From: Paragorgia papillata
Lineage: Eukaryota > Cnidaria > Anthozoa > Scleralcyonacea > Coralliidae
Direction of reading: 5' to 3'
DNA length: 64,000 nt
Assembly: GCA_035771165.1 (NCBI GenBank)
Contig: JAWNZC010000100.1
Location: forward strand, 3,049,501 to 3,113,500
This document shows, one piece after another, positions 48,849 through 61,799 of this stretch (the stretch's first letter is position 1; each line of letters starts with the position of its first letter). Under the pieces are notes generated by a model, which had not been told where the DNA came from, did no database searches, and saw only the letters and a list, made by a program, of their open reading frames with translations. Both the position numbers and the translations under genes were made by a program.

Positions 48849-49905
48849 CATTACCAGAAATTTGGGACATTTTGCGGCCACGTTCGTAGCCAGTGGTTAC
48901 TCCCATGATAATAATATACAGTAAATATTTTGCGAAAATGCAAACGGCTGCTAAGAACAAAGATCGCCTCTGCTTTCAAAATAAACAAACATGGCTGCAG
49001 GCTGCTCGAAAGAGAAGAGACCTCCGTGGCTTCGTCGTTTGTCCTTCTCGCAGCTCAACTCCACGTTTAGACATAACGGCCTCCTGCTGATAGACGAAAT
49101 CGGAGTTTCGACTGTGCATACAATCTGAGTCGGGATAAAACGTAGTTCGTTTATAACATGAGGCTGAAGCAGCCGCAGTAAACATAACATTTCTGATTTC
49201 AGAAACCTTTTAATGCTTAGGTATTCTATATGGATAAAATTTGCTTCTCAATTATCCTTGACAATAATCCTAAACGTAGTGTCTAAAAATAATGAACTCA
49301 AAACATGAAAAAATAGTCCCAGCCTATGTTATCTTCCCGTTATGCTTTAATAGACACGATGTAATTTGCATAGGGGCCCAAATTGAAAAGGAAACTAATT
49401 TGCATGTGGGCCTAAATAAAACTACGATTTGGTGTATTGCTCAAACACTGTAAAACCAAGAAAGTTTAAAGGCTTTGGGAACCGCAATGTTGTTAGATAC
49501 GGAGATATTTACGAGTTATATTAGCAGTTCGAACATTGCTAAATACATAGCAAGCTCCGCACTTTGCATCGTTCGCAAGGAAAGTGGTTTATTTGGCAGA
49601 TTTGTATCGCATGTTTAGCAGGATTACTATGGCTTATATAACAGAATGAGTCAAATAAGCAGCGTAAATAAATCGATGTTGGGAACCGGCTGTGTATTTC
49701 GGTAAGCAAACATTTTTTGTTATAACGTTTCCTTACTTAACTATTAACAGGAATCGAGCTCCGCAACCGAGAAGTCTATGTCCCTAGTAGGATAAATTTT
49801 AAAATTTACGATTTTACTGTATTATTCCTTATACGATTTGGCCGTCATGTTTAATGGCCTATATGCGCCCGCGCGACGCCATTTTGTCCCAAATTTCTGG
49901 TAATG
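48849..49905. mobile_element. 1057-bp non-autonomous TIR element in the satellite, copy 1
   Basis: It begins CATTACCAGAAATTTGGGAC and ends with the complement, giving 21-bp perfect terminal inverted repeats (next base A on the left, T on the right). Inner sequence is unrelated to the satellite and of normal complexity. No transposase is visible, so it is non-autonomous. Against the uninterrupted satellite at 48184-48220 (AAAGTAAAGTACAGAGCTTAG), the net insertion is 1058 bp, so any target duplication is at most about 1 bp (a T). That is unusual for a TIR element, and I cannot assign a superfamily. Confidence 0.9.
48991..49161 (+). other. 56-codon open frame in inserted element, copy 1
   Basis: The ATG at 48991 has a good context (AACAAACATGGCT). 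The frame reads MAAGCSKEKRPPWLRRLSFS, continues with a basic Arg/Asn-rich part and stops at 49159-49161. I do not recognise it. It could be a captured 5' exon or chance. The copy in the second element is unchanged, which two copies this young would show either way. Confidence 0.2.
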
Positions 49906-50382
49906 TACAGAGCTTAGAAATGAAGTGCAGAGCGTAGAAATTAAAGTACAGAGCGTAGAAATGAAGTGCAGAGCGTAGAAATTAAAGTACAGAGCGTAGA
50001 AACTAAAGTACAGAGTGTAAAAATGAAGTGCAGAGCGTAGAAAGTAAAGTCCAGAGCGTAGATATTAAAGTACAGAGTGTAGAAATGAAGTACAGAGCGT
50101 AGAAAGTAAAGTCCAGAGCGTAGAAAGTTAAGTACAGAGCATAGAAAGTAAAGTACAGAACGTAGAAATGAAGTACAGAGCGTAGAAAGTAAAGTACAGA
50201 GCGTAGAAAGTTAGGCACAGAGCATAGAAAGTAAAGTACAGAACGTAGAAATGAAGTACAGAGCGTAGAAAGTAAAGTCTAGAGCGTAGAAAGTAAAGTA
50301 CAGCGCGTAGAAATGAAGTGCGGAGCGTAGAAAGTTAAGTATAGAGCGTAGAAATTTAAGTACAGAGCGTAGAAAGTAAAGT

Positions 50383-51439
50383 CATTACCAGAAATTTGGG
50401 ACATTTTGCGGCCACGTTCGTAGCCAGTGGTTACTCCCATGATAATAATATACAGTAAATATTTTGCGAAAATGCAAACGGCTGCTAAGAACAAAGATCG
50501 CCTCTGCTTTCAAAATAAACAAACATGGCTGCAGGCTGCTCGAAAGAGAAGAGACCTCCGTGGCTTCGTCGTTTGTCCTTCTCGCAGCTCAACTCCACGT
50601 TTAGACATAACGGCCTCCTGCTGATAGACGAAATCGGAGTTTCGACTGTGCATACAATCTGAGTCGGGATAAAACGTAGTTCGTTTATAACATGAGGCTG
50701 AAGCAGCCGCAGTAAACATAACATTTCTGATTTCAGAAACCTTTTAATGCTTAGGTATTCTATAAGGATAAAATTTGCTTCTCAATTATCCTTGACAATA
50801 ATCCTAAACGTAGTGTCTAAAAATAATGAACTCAAAACATGAAAAAATAGTCCCAGCCTATGTTATCTTCCCGTTATGCTTTAATAGACACGATGTAATT
50901 TGCATAGGGGCCCAAATTGAAAAGGAAACTAATTTGCATGTGGGCCTAAATAAAACTACGATTTGGTGTATTGCTCAAACACTGTAAAACCAAGAAAGTT
51001 TAAAGGCTTTGGGAACCGCAATGTTGTTAGATACGGAGATATTTACGAGTTATATTAGCAGTTCGAACATTGCTAAATACATAGCAAGCTCCGCACTTTG
51101 CATCGTTCGCAAGGAAAGTGGTTTATTTGGCAGATTTGTATCGCATGTTTAGCAGGATTACTATGGCTTATATAACAGAATGAGTCAAATAAGCAGCGTA
51201 AATAAATCGATGTTGGGAACCGGCTGTGTATTTCGGTAAGCAAACATTTTTTGTTATAACGTTTCCTTACTTAACTATTAACAGGAATCGAGCTCCGCAA
51301 CAGAGAAGTCTATGTCCCTAGTAGGATAAATTTTAAAATTTACGATTTTACTGTATTATTCCTTATACGATTTGGCCGTCATGTTTAATGGCCTATATGC
51401 GCCCGCGCGACGCCATTTTGTCCCAAATTTCTGGTAATG
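50383..51439. mobile_element. 1057-bp TIR element, copy 2 (duplicate of copy 1)
   Basis: Same length, ends and satellite junctions as the copy at 48849-49905. I found two differences: T at 49231 is A at 50765, and C at 49768 is A at 51302. Identical junctions on both sides show that it arose by duplication of the satellite block and not by a second transposition. The equivalent 56-codon frame lies at 50525-50695. Confidence 0.93.
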
Positions 51440-51440
51440 T

Positions 51441-54400
51441 ACAGAGCTTAGAAATGAAGTGCAGAGCGTAGAAATTAAAGTACAGAGCGTAGAAATGAAG
51501 TGCAGAGCGTAGAAATTAAAGTACAGAGCGTAGAAACTAAAGTACAGAGTGTAAAAATGAAGTGCAGAGCGTAGAAATTAAAGTACAGAGCGTAGAAATG
51601 AAGTGCAGAGCGTAGAAATTAAAGTACAGAGTGTAGAAATGAAGTACAGAGCGTACAAATAAAGTACAGAGCGTAGAAAGTTAAGTACAGAGCATAGAAA
51701 GTAAAGTACAGAACGTAGAAATGAAGTACAGAGCGTAGAAAGTAAAGTCCAGAGCGTAGATATTAAAGTACAGAGTGTAGAAATGAAGTACAGAGCGTAG
51801 AAAGTAAAGTCCAGAGCGTAGAAAGTTAAGTACAGAGCATAGAAAGTAAAGTACAGAACGTAGAAATGAAGTACAGAGCGTAGAAAGTAAAGTACAGAGC
51901 GTAGAAAGTTAGGCACAGAGCATAGAAAGTAAAGTACAGAACGTAGAAATGAAGTACAGAGCGTAGAAAGTAAAGTCTAGAGCGTAGAAAGTAAAGTACA
52001 GCGCGTAGAAATGAAGTGCGGAGCGTAGAAAGTTAAGTATAGAGCGTAGAAAGTAAAGTACAGAGCGTAGAAATGAAGTGCAGAGCGTAGAAATTAAAGT
52101 ACAGAGTGTAGAAATGAAGTACAGAGCGTAGAAAGTAAAGTACAGAGCGTAGAAAATAAAGTACAGAGCGCAGAAATGAAGTGCAGAGCGTAGAAAATAA
52201 AGTACAGAGTGTAGAAATGAAGTACAGAGCGTAGAAATGAAGTACAGAGCATAGAAAGTAAAGTACAGAGCGTAGAAAGTTAAGTACAGATCATAGAAAG
52301 TAAAGTACAGAACGTAGAAATGAAGTACAGAGCGTAGAAAGTAAAGTCCAGAGCGTAGAAAGTAAAGTGCAGAGCGTAGAAAGTTAAGTACAGAGCGTAG
52401 AAATGAAGTGCAGAGCGTAGAAAATAAAGTACAGAGTGTAGAAATGAAGTACAGAGCGTAGAAATGAAGTACAGAGCATAGAAAGTAAAGTACAGAGCGT
52501 AGAAAGTTAAGTACAGATCATAGAAAGTAAAGTACAGAACGTAGAAATGAAGTACAGAGCGTAGAAAGTAAAGTACAGAGCGTAGAAATGAAGTGCAGAG
52601 CGTAGAAATTAAAGTACAGAATGTAAAAATGAAGTATAGAGCGTAGAAAGTAAAGTCCAGAGTGTAGAAAGTAAAGTGCAGAGCGTAGAAAGTTAAGTAC
52701 AGAGCGTAGAAATGAAGTGCAGAGCGTAGAAATTTAGTGCAGAGCCTAGAAAGTAAAGTACAGAGCGTAGAAAAAAACGTACAGAGCGCAGAAATGAAGT
52801 GCAGAGCGTAGAAAATAAAGTACAGAGTGTAGAAATGAAGTACAGAGCGTAGAAATGAAGCACAGAGCATAGAAAGTAAAGTACAGAGCGTAGAAAGTTA
52901 AGTACAGAGCATAGAAAGTAAAGTACAGAACGTAGAAATGAAGTATAGAGCGTAGAAAGTAAAGTCCAGAGCGTAGAAAGTAAAGTACAGCGCGTAGAAA
53001 TGAAGTGCAGAGCGTAGAAAGTTAAGTACAGAGCGTAGAAAGTAAAGTACAGAGCGTAGAAAATAAAGTACAGAGCGCAGAAATGAAGTGCAGAGCGTAG
53101 ATATTAAAGTACGGAGCGTAGAAATGAAGTGCAGAGCGTAGAAATTAAAGTACAGAGCGTAGAAACTAAAGTACAGAGTGTAAAAATGAAGTGCAGAGCG
53201 TAGAAATTAAAGTACAGAGCGTAGAAATGAAGTGCAGAGCGTAGAAATTAAAGTACAGAGTGTAGAAAGTAAAGTGCAGAGCGTAGAAAGTTAAGTACAG
53301 AGCGCAGAAATGAAGTGGAGAGCGTAGAAAATAAAGTACAGAGTGTAGAAATGAAGTACAGAGCGTAGAAAGTAAAGTACAGAGCGTAGAAAGTTAAGTA
53401 CAGAGCATAGAAAGTAAAGTACAGCACGTAGAAATGAAGTACAGAGCGTAGAAAGTAAAGTCCAGAGTGTAGAAAGTAAAGTACAGAGCGTAGAAAGTTA
53501 AGTACAGAGCGTAGAAATTAAAGTACAGAGTGTAGAAATGAAGTACAGAGCGTAGAAAGTAAAGTACAGAGCGTAGAAAGTAAAGTACAGAGCGTAGAAA
53601 GTAAAGTACAGAGCGTAGAAATGAAGTGCAGAGCGTAGAAATTAAAGTACAGAGCGTAGAAAGTTAAGTACAGAGCATAGAAAGTAAAGTACAGCACGTA
53701 GAAAGTTAAGTACAGAGCATAGAAAGTAAAGTACAGAACGTAGAAATGAAGTACAGAGCGTAGAAAGTAAAGTCCAGAGCGTAGATATTAAAGTACAGAG
53801 TGTAGAAATGAAGTACAGAGCGTAGAAAGTAAAGTCCAGAGCGTAGAAAGTTAAGTACAGAGCATAGAAAGTAAAGTACAGAACGTAGAAATGAAGTACA
53901 GAGCGTAGAAAGTAAAGTACAGAGCGTAGAAAGTTAGGCACAGAGCATAGAAAGTAAAGTACAGAACGTAGAAATGAAGTACAGAGCGTAGAAAGTAAAG
54001 TCTAGAGCGTAGAAAGTAAAGTACAGCGCGTAGAAATGAAGTGCGGAGCGTAGAAAGTTAAGTATAGAGCGTAGAAAGTAAAGTACAGAGCGTAGAAATG
54101 AAGTGCAGAGCGTAGAAATTAAAGTACAGAGCGTAGAAATGAAGTGCAGAGCGTAGAAATTAAAGTACAGAGTGTAGAAATGAAGTACAGAGCGTACAAA
54201 TAAAGTACAGAGCGTAGAAAGTTAAGTACAGAGCATAGAAAGTAAAGTACAGAACGTAGAAATGAAGTACAGAGCGTAGAAAGTAAAGTCCAGAGCGTAG
54301 ATATTAAAGTACAGAGTGTAGAAATGAAGTACAGAGCGTAGAAAGTAAAGTCCAGAGCGTAGAAAGTTAAGTACAGAGCATAGAAAGTAAAGTACAGAAC

Positions 54401-57400
54401 GTAGAAATGAAGTACAGAGCGTAGAAAGTAAAGTACAGAGCGTAGAAAGTTAGGCACAGAGCATAGAAAGTAAAGTACAGAACGTAGAAATGAAGTACAG
54501 AGCGTAGAAAGTAAAGTCTAGAGCGTAGAAAGTAAAGTACAGCGCGTAGAAATGAAGTGCGGAGCGTAGAAAGTTAAGTATAGAGCGTAGAAAGTAAAGT
54601 ACAGAGCGTAGAAATGAAGTGCAGAGCGTAGAAATTAAAGTACAGAGTGTAGAAATGAAGTACAGAGCGTAGAAAGTAAAGTACAGAGCGTAGAAAATAA
54701 AGTACAGAGCGCAGAAATGAAGTGCAGAGCGTAGAAATGAAGTGCAGAGCGTAGAAATTAAAGTACAGAGCGTAGAAAGTTAAGTACAGAGCATAGAAAG
54801 TAAAGTACAGCACGTAGAAAGTTAAGTACAGAGCATAGAAAGTAAAGTACAGAACGTAGAAATGAAGTACAGAGCGTAGAAAGTAAAGTCCAGAGCGTAG
54901 ATATTAAAGTACAGAGTGTAGAAATGAAGTACAGAGCGTAGAAAGTAAAGTCCAGAGCGTAGAAAGTTAAGTACAGAGCATAGAAAGTAAAGTACAGAAC
55001 GTAGAAATGAAGTACAGAGCGTAGAAAGTAAAGTACAGAGCGTAGAAAGTTAGGCACAGAGCATAGAAAGTAAAGTACAGAACGTAGAAATGAAGTACAG
55101 AGCGTAGAAAGTAAAGTCTAGAGCGTAGAAAGTAAAGTACAGCGCGTAGAAATGAAGTGCGGAGCGTAGAAAGTTAAGTATAGAGCGTAGAAAGTAAAGT
55201 ACAGAGCGTAGAAATGAAGTGCAGAGCGTAGAAATTAAAGTACAGAGCGTAGAAATGAAGTGCAGAGCGTAGAAATTAAAGTACAGAGTGTAGAAATGAA
55301 GTACAGAGCGTACAAATAAAGTACAGAGCGTAGAAAGTTAAGTACAGAGCATAGAAAGTAAAGTACAGAACGTAGAAATGAAGTACAGAGCGTAGAAAGT
55401 AAAGTCCAGAGCGTAGATATTAAAGTACAGAGTGTAGAAATGAAGTACAGAGCGTAGAAAGTAAAGTCCAGAGCGTAGAAAGTTAAGTACAGAGCATAGA
55501 AAGTAAAGTACAGAACGTAGAAATGAAGTACAGAGCGTAGAAAGTAAAGTACAGAGCGTAGAAAGTTAGGCACAGAGCATAGAAAGTAAAGTACAGAACG
55601 TAGAAATGAAGTACAGAGCGTAGAAAGTAAAGTCTAGAGCGTAGAAAGTAAAGTACAGCGCGTAGAAATGAAGTGCGGAGCGTAGAAAGTTAAGTATAGA
55701 GCGTAGAAAGTAAAGTACAGAGCGTAGAAATGAAGTGCAGAGCGTAGAAATTAAAGTACAGAGTGTAGAAATGAAGTACAGAGCGTAGAAAGTAAAGTAC
55801 AGAGCGTAGAAAATAAAGTACAGAGCGCAGAAATGAAGTGCAGAGCGTAGAAAATAAAGTACAGAGTGTAGAAATGAAGTACAGAGCGTAGAAATGAAGT
55901 ACAGAGCATAGAAAGTAAAGTACAGAGCGTAGAAAGTTAAGTACAGATCATAGAAAGTAAAGTACAGAACGTAGAAATGAAGTACAGAGCGTAGAAAGTA
56001 AAGTCCAGAGCGTAGAAAGTAAAGTGCAGAGCGTAGAAAGTTAAGTACAGAGCGTAGAAATGAAGTGCAGAGCGTAGAAAATAAAGTACAGAGTGTAGAA
56101 ATGAAGTACAGAGCGTAGAAATGAAGTACAGAGCATAGAAAGTAAAGTACAGAGCGTAGAAAGTTAAGTACAGATCATAGAAAGTAAAGTACAGAACGTA
56201 GAAATGAAGTACAGAGCGTAGAAAGTAAAGTACAGAGCGTAGAAATGAAGTGCAGAGCGTAGAAATTAAAGTACAGAATGTAAAAATGAAGTATAGAGCG
56301 TAGAAAGTAAAGTCCAGAGTGTAGAAAGTAAAGTGCAGAGCGTAGAAAGTTAAGTACAGAGCGTAGAAATGAAGTGCAGAGCGTAGAAATTTAGTGCAGA
56401 GCCTAGAAAGTAAAGTACAGAGCGTAGAAAAAAACGTACAGAGCGCAGAAATGAAGTGCAGAGCGTAGAAAATAAAGTACAGAGTGTAGAAATGAAGTAC
56501 AGAGCGTAGAAATGAAGCACAGAGCATAGAAAGTAAAGTACAGAGCGTAGAAAGTTAAGTACAGGGCATAGAAAGTAAAGTACAGAACGTAGAAATGAAG
56601 TATAGAGCGTAGAAAGTAAAGTCCAGAGCGTAGAAAGTAAAGTACAGCGCGTAGAAATGAAGTGCAGAGCGTAGAAAGTTAAGTACAGAGCGTAGAAAGT
56701 AAAGTACAGAGCGTAGAAATGAAGTGCAGAGCGTAGAAATTAAAGTACAGAGTGTAGAAATGAAGTACAGAGCGTAGAAAGTAAAGTACAGAGCGTAGAA
56801 AATAAAGTACAGAGCGCAGAAATGAAGTGCAGAGCGTAGATATTAAAGTACGGAGCGTAGAAATGAAGTGCAGAGCGTAGAAATTAAAGTACAGAGCGTA
56901 GAAACTAAAGTACAGAGTGTAAAAATGAAGTGCAGAGCGTAGAAATTAAAGTACAGAGCGTAGAAATGAAGTGCAGAGCGTAGAAATTAAAGTACAGAGT
57001 GTAGAAAGTAAAGTGCAGAGCGTAGAAAGTTAAGTACAGAGCGCAGAAATGAAGTGGAGAGCGTAGAAAATAAAGTACAGAGTGTAGAAATGAAGTACAG
57101 AGCGTAGAAAGTAAAGTACAGAGCGTAGAAAGTTAAGTACAGAGCATAGAAAGTAAAGTACAGCACGTAGAAATGAAGTACAGAGCGTAGAAAGTAAAGT
57201 CCAGAGTGTAGAAAGTAAAGTACAGAGCGTAGAAAGTTAAGTACAGAGCGTAGAAATTAAAGTACAGAGTGTAGAAATGAAGTACAGAGCGTAGAAAGTA
57301 AAGTACAGAGCGTAGAAAGTAAAGTACAGAGCGTAGAAAGTAAAGTACAGAGCGTAGAAATGAAGTGCAGAGCGTAGAAATTAAAGTACAGATCGTAGAA

Positions 57401-57420
57401 ATGAAGTGCAGAGCGTAGAA
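51441..57420. repeat. higher-order repeat territory, periods 1116 and 3657 bp
   Basis: Blocks recur at 53642 and 54758 and at 54119 and 55235 (offset exactly 1116), and at 52280 and 55937 (offset 3657). The long repeat (roughly 52.0-53.5 versus 55.7-57.2 kb) carries shared rare variants such as GAAATTTAGTGC and GAAAAAAACGTAC. The 1116-bp repeat lies between its two copies, so the layout is nested. Confidence 0.88.
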
Positions 57421-58380
57421 ATTAAAGTACAGAGTGTAGAAATGAAGTACAGAGCGTAGAAAGTAAAGTACACAGCGTAGAAATGAAGTACAGAGCGTAG
57501 AAAGTAAAGTACAGAGCGTAGAAAGTAAAGTACAGAGCGTAGAAAGTTAAGTACAGAGCATAGAAAGTAAAGTACAGAACGTAGAAATGAAGAACAGAGC
57601 GTAGAAAGTAAAGTCCAGAATGTAGAAAGTAAATTACAGAGCGTAGAAAGTAAAGTACAGAGCGTAGAAAGTTAAGTACAGAGCATAGAAAGTAAAGTAC
57701 AGCACGTAGAAATGAAGTACAGAGCGTAGAAAGTAAAGTACAGCACGTAGAAATGAAGTACAGAGCGTAGAAAGTAAAGTACAGAGTGTAGAAAGTAAAG
57801 TACAGAGCGTAGAAAGTTAAGTACAGAGCGTAGAAATTAAAGTACAGAGTGTAGAAATGAAGTACAGAGCGTAGAAAGTAAAGTACAGAGCGTAGAAAGT
57901 AAAGTACAGAGCGTAGAAAGTAAAGTACAGAGCGTAGAAAGTAAAGTACAGAGCGTAGAAAGTTAAGTACAGAGCATAGAAAGTAAAGTACAGCACGTAG
58001 AAATGAAGTACAGAGCGTAGAAAGTAAAGTACAGCACGTAGAAATGAAGTACAGAGCGTAGAAAGTAAAGTACAGAGTGTAGAAAGTAAAGTACAGAGCG
58101 TAGAAAGTTAAGTACAGAGCGTAGAAATTAAAGTACAGAGTGTAGAAATGAAGTACAGAGCGTAGAAAGTAAAGTACAGAGCGTAGAAAGTAAAGTACAG
58201 AGCGTAGAAAGTAAAGTACAGAGCGTAGAAATGAAGTACAGAGCGTACAAATAAAGTACAGAGCGTAGAAAGTTAAGTACAAAGCATAGAAAGTAAAGTA
58301 CAGAGCGTAGATATTAAAGTACAGAGTGTAGAAATGAAGTACAGAGCGTAGAAAGTAAAGTCCAGAGCGTAGAAAGTTAA
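57421..58380. repeat. short direct duplication in satellite, about 315 bp
   Basis: Satellite units around 57.64-57.95 kb recur at about 57.95-58.26 kb, with the diagnostic AGTACAGCACG variants in the same order. This is a small local duplication between two larger territories. Confidence 0.7.
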
Positions 58381-58440
58381 GTACAGAGCATAGAAAGTAA
58401 AGTACAGAACGTGGAAATGAAGTACAGAGCGTAGAAAGTA

Positions 58441-60840
58441 AAGTACAGAGCGTAGAAAGTTAAGCACAGAGCATAGAAAATAAAGTACGGAACGTAGAAA
58501 TGAAGTACAGAGCGTAGAAAGTAAAGTCTAGAGCGTAGAAAGTAAAGTACAGCCCGTAGAAATGAAGTGCGGAGCATAGAAAGTTAAGTATAGAGCGTAG
58601 AAAGTAAAGTACAGAGCGTAGAAATGAAGTGCAGAGCGTAGAAATTAAAGTACAGAGTGTAGAAATGAATTACAGAGCGTAGAAAGTAAAGTACAGAGCG
58701 TAGAAAATAAAGTACAGAGCGCAGAAATGAAGTGCAGAGCGTAGATATTAAAGTACGGAGCGTAGAAATGAAGTGCAGAGCGTAGAAATTAAAGTACAGA
58801 GCGTAGAAACTAAAGTACAGAGTGTAAAAATGAAGTGCAGAGCGTAGAAATTAAAGTACAGAGCGTAGAAATGAAGTGCAGAGCGTAGAAATTAAAGTAC
58901 AGAGTGTAGAAAGTAATGTGCAGAGCGTAGAAAGTTAAGTACAGAGCGCAGAAATGAAGTGGAGAGCGTAGAAAATAAAGTACAGAGTGTAGAAATGAAG
59001 TACAGAGCGTAGAAAGTAAAGTACAGAGCGTAGAAAGTTAAGTACAGAGCATAGAAAGTAAAGTACAGCACGTAGAAATGAAGTACAGAGCGTAGAAAGT
59101 AAAGTCCAGAGTGTAGAAAGTAAAGTACAGAGCGTAGAAAGTTAAGTACAGAGCGTAGAAATTAAAGTACAGAGTGTAGAAATGAAGTACAGAGCGTAGA
59201 AAGTAAAGTACAGAGCGTAGAAAGTAAAGTACAGAGCGTAGAAAGTAAAGTACAGAGCGTAGAAATGAAGTGCAGAGCGTAGAAATTAAAGTACAGATCG
59301 TAGAAATGAAGTGCAGAGCGTAGAAATTAAAGTACAGAGTGTAGAAATGAAGTACAGAGCGTAGAAAGTAAAGTACACAGCGTAGAAATGAAGTACAGAG
59401 CGTAGAAAGTAAAGTACAGAGCGTAGAAAGTAAAGTACAGAGCGTAGAAAGTTAAGTACAGAGCATAGAATGTAAAGTACAGAACGTAGAAATGAAGAAC
59501 AGAGCGTAGAAAGTAAAGTCCAGAATGTAGAAAGTAAATTACAGAGCGTAGAAAGTAAAGTACAGAGCGTAGAAAGTTAGGTACAGAGCATAGAAAGTAA
59601 AGTACAGCACGTAGAAATGAAGTACAGAGCGTAGAAAGTAAAGTACAGAGCGTAGAAAGTTAAGCACAGAGCATAGAAAATAAAGTACGGAACGTAGAAA
59701 TGAAGTACAGAGCGTAGAAAGTAAAGTCTAGAGCGTAGAAAGTAAAGTACAGCCCGTAGAAATGAAGTGCGGAGCATAGAAAGTTAAGTATAGAGCGTAG
59801 AAAGTAAAGTACAGAGCGTAGAAATGAAGTGCAGAGCGTAGAAATTAAAGTACAGAGTGTAGAAATGAATTACAGAGCGTAGAAAGTAAAGTACAGAGCG
59901 TAGAAAATAAAGTACAGAGCGCAGAAATGAAGTGCAGAGCGTAGATATTAAAGTACGGAGCGTAGAAATGAAGTGCAGAGCGTAGAAATTAAAGTACAGA
60001 GCGTAGAAACTAAAGTACAGAGTGTAAAAATGAAGTGCAGAGCGTAGAAATTAAAGTACAGAGCGTAGAAATGAAGTGCAGAGCGTAGAAATTAAAGTAC
60101 AGAGTGTAGAAAGTAATGTGCAGAGCGTAGAAAGTTAAGTACAGAGCGCAGAAATGAAGTGGAGAGCGTAGAAAATAAAGTACAGAGTGTAGAAATGAAG
60201 TACAGAGCGTAGAAAGTAAAGTACAGAGCGTAGAAAGTTAAGTACAGAGCATAGAAAGTAAAGTACAGCACGTAGAAATGAAGTACAGAGCGTAGAAAGT
60301 AAAGTCCAGAGTGTAGAAAGTAAAGTACAGAGCGTAGAAAGTTAAGTACAGAGCGTAGAAATTAAAGTACAGAGTGTAGAAATGAAGTACAGAGCGTAGA
60401 AAGTAAAGTACAGAGCGTAGAAAGTAAAGTACAGAGCGTAGAAAGTAAAGTACAGAGCGTAGAAATGAAGTGCAGAGCGTAGAAATTAAAGTACAGATCG
60501 TAGAAATGAAGTGCAGAGCGTAGAAATTAAAGTACAGAGTGTAGAAATGAAGTACAGAGCGTAGAAAGTAAAGTACACAGCGTAGAAATGAAGTACAGAG
60601 CGTAGAAAGTAAAGTACAGAGCGTAGAAAGTAAAGTACAGAGCGTAGAAAGTTAAGTACAGAGCATAGAATGTAAAGTACAGAACGTAGAAATGAAGAAC
60701 AGAGCGTAGAAAGTAAAGTCCAGAATGTAGAAAGTAAATTACAGAGCGTAGAAAGTAAAGTACAGAGCGTAGAAAGTTAGGTACAGAGCATAGAAAGTAA
60801 AGTACAGCACGTAGAAATGAAGTACAGAGCGTAGAAAGTA
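58441..60840. repeat. higher-order repeat, two copies, 1200-bp period
   Basis: Sequence at 58441-59640 matches 59641-60840 at an offset of exactly 1200 bp, including rare variants (GCATAGAAAATAAAG, AGCCCGTAG, GAATTACAGAG). I noticed almost no differences between corresponding lines, so this is one of the youngest duplications in the array. The start of a further related block (AGCACGTAG, TAAATTACAG) follows to about 61.6 kb. Confidence 0.92.
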
Positions 60841-61799
60841 AAGTACAGCACGTAGAAATGAAGTACAGAGCGTAGAAAGTAAAGTACAGAGTGTAGAAAG
60901 TAAAGTACAGAGCGTAGAAAGTTAAGTACAGAGCGTAGAAATTAAAGTACAGAGTGTAGAAATGAAGTACAGAGCGTAGAAAGTAAAGTACAGAGCGTAG
61001 AAAGTAAAGTACAGAGCGTAGAAAGTAAAGTACAGAGCGTAGAAAGTAAAGTACAGAGCGTAGAAAGTTAAGTACAGAGCATAGAAAGTAAAGTACAGAG
61101 CGTAGAAAGTTAAGTACAGAGCTTAGAAATTAAAGTACAGAGTGTAGAAATGAAGTACAGAGCGTAGAAAGTAAAGTACAGAGCGTAGAAAGTAAAGTAC
61201 AGAGCGTAGAAAGTAAAGTACAGAGCGTAGAAATGAAGTGCAGAGCGTAGAAATTAAAGTACAGATCGTAGAAATGAAGTGCAGAGCGTAGAAATTAAAG
61301 TACAGAGTGTAGAAATGAAGTACAGAGCGTAGAAAGTAAAGTACACAGCGTAGAAATGAAGTACAGAGCGTAGAAAGTAAAGTACAGAGCGTAGAAAGTA
61401 AAGTACAGAGCGTAGAAAGTTAAGTACAGAGCATAGAAAGTAAAGTACAGAACGTAGAAATGAAGAACAGAGCGTAGAAAGTAAAGTCCAGAATGTAGAA
61501 AGTAAATTACAGAGCGTAGAAAGTAAAGTACAGAGCGTAGAAAGTTAAGTACAGAGCATAGAAAGTAAAGTACAGCACGTAGAAATGAAGTACAGAGCGT
61601 AGAAAGTAAAGTACAGCACGTAGAAATGAAGTACAGAGCGTAGAAAGTAAAGTACAGAGTGTAGAAAGTAAAGTACAGAGCGTAGAAAGTTAAGTACAGA
61701 GCGTAGAAATTAAAGTACAGAGTGTAGAAATGAAGTACAGAGCGTAGAAAGTAAAGTACAGAGCGTAGAAAGTAAAGTACAGAGCGTAGAAAGTAAAGT

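Larger units (their letters stand above)
48208..51440. repeat. satellite block duplicated with its inserted element, 1534-bp period
   Basis: Everything from about 48700 to 49905, including the inserted element and its flanking units, recurs at +1534 bp. The duplicated unit is 1057 bp of inserted element plus 477 bp of satellite. Rare satellite variants (AGTATAGAGCG, GAAATTTAAGTAC, GTAGATATTAAAG) flank both copies identically. An equivalent stretch without the insertion is visible at 48184-48220. Confidence 0.93.

Noticed and set aside
48849..49905. Helitron
   Set aside because: It does start with TC if the flanking T is counted and lacks a clear target duplication. However, it has 21-bp perfect terminal inverted repeats and no CTRR end, which Helitrons do not show.
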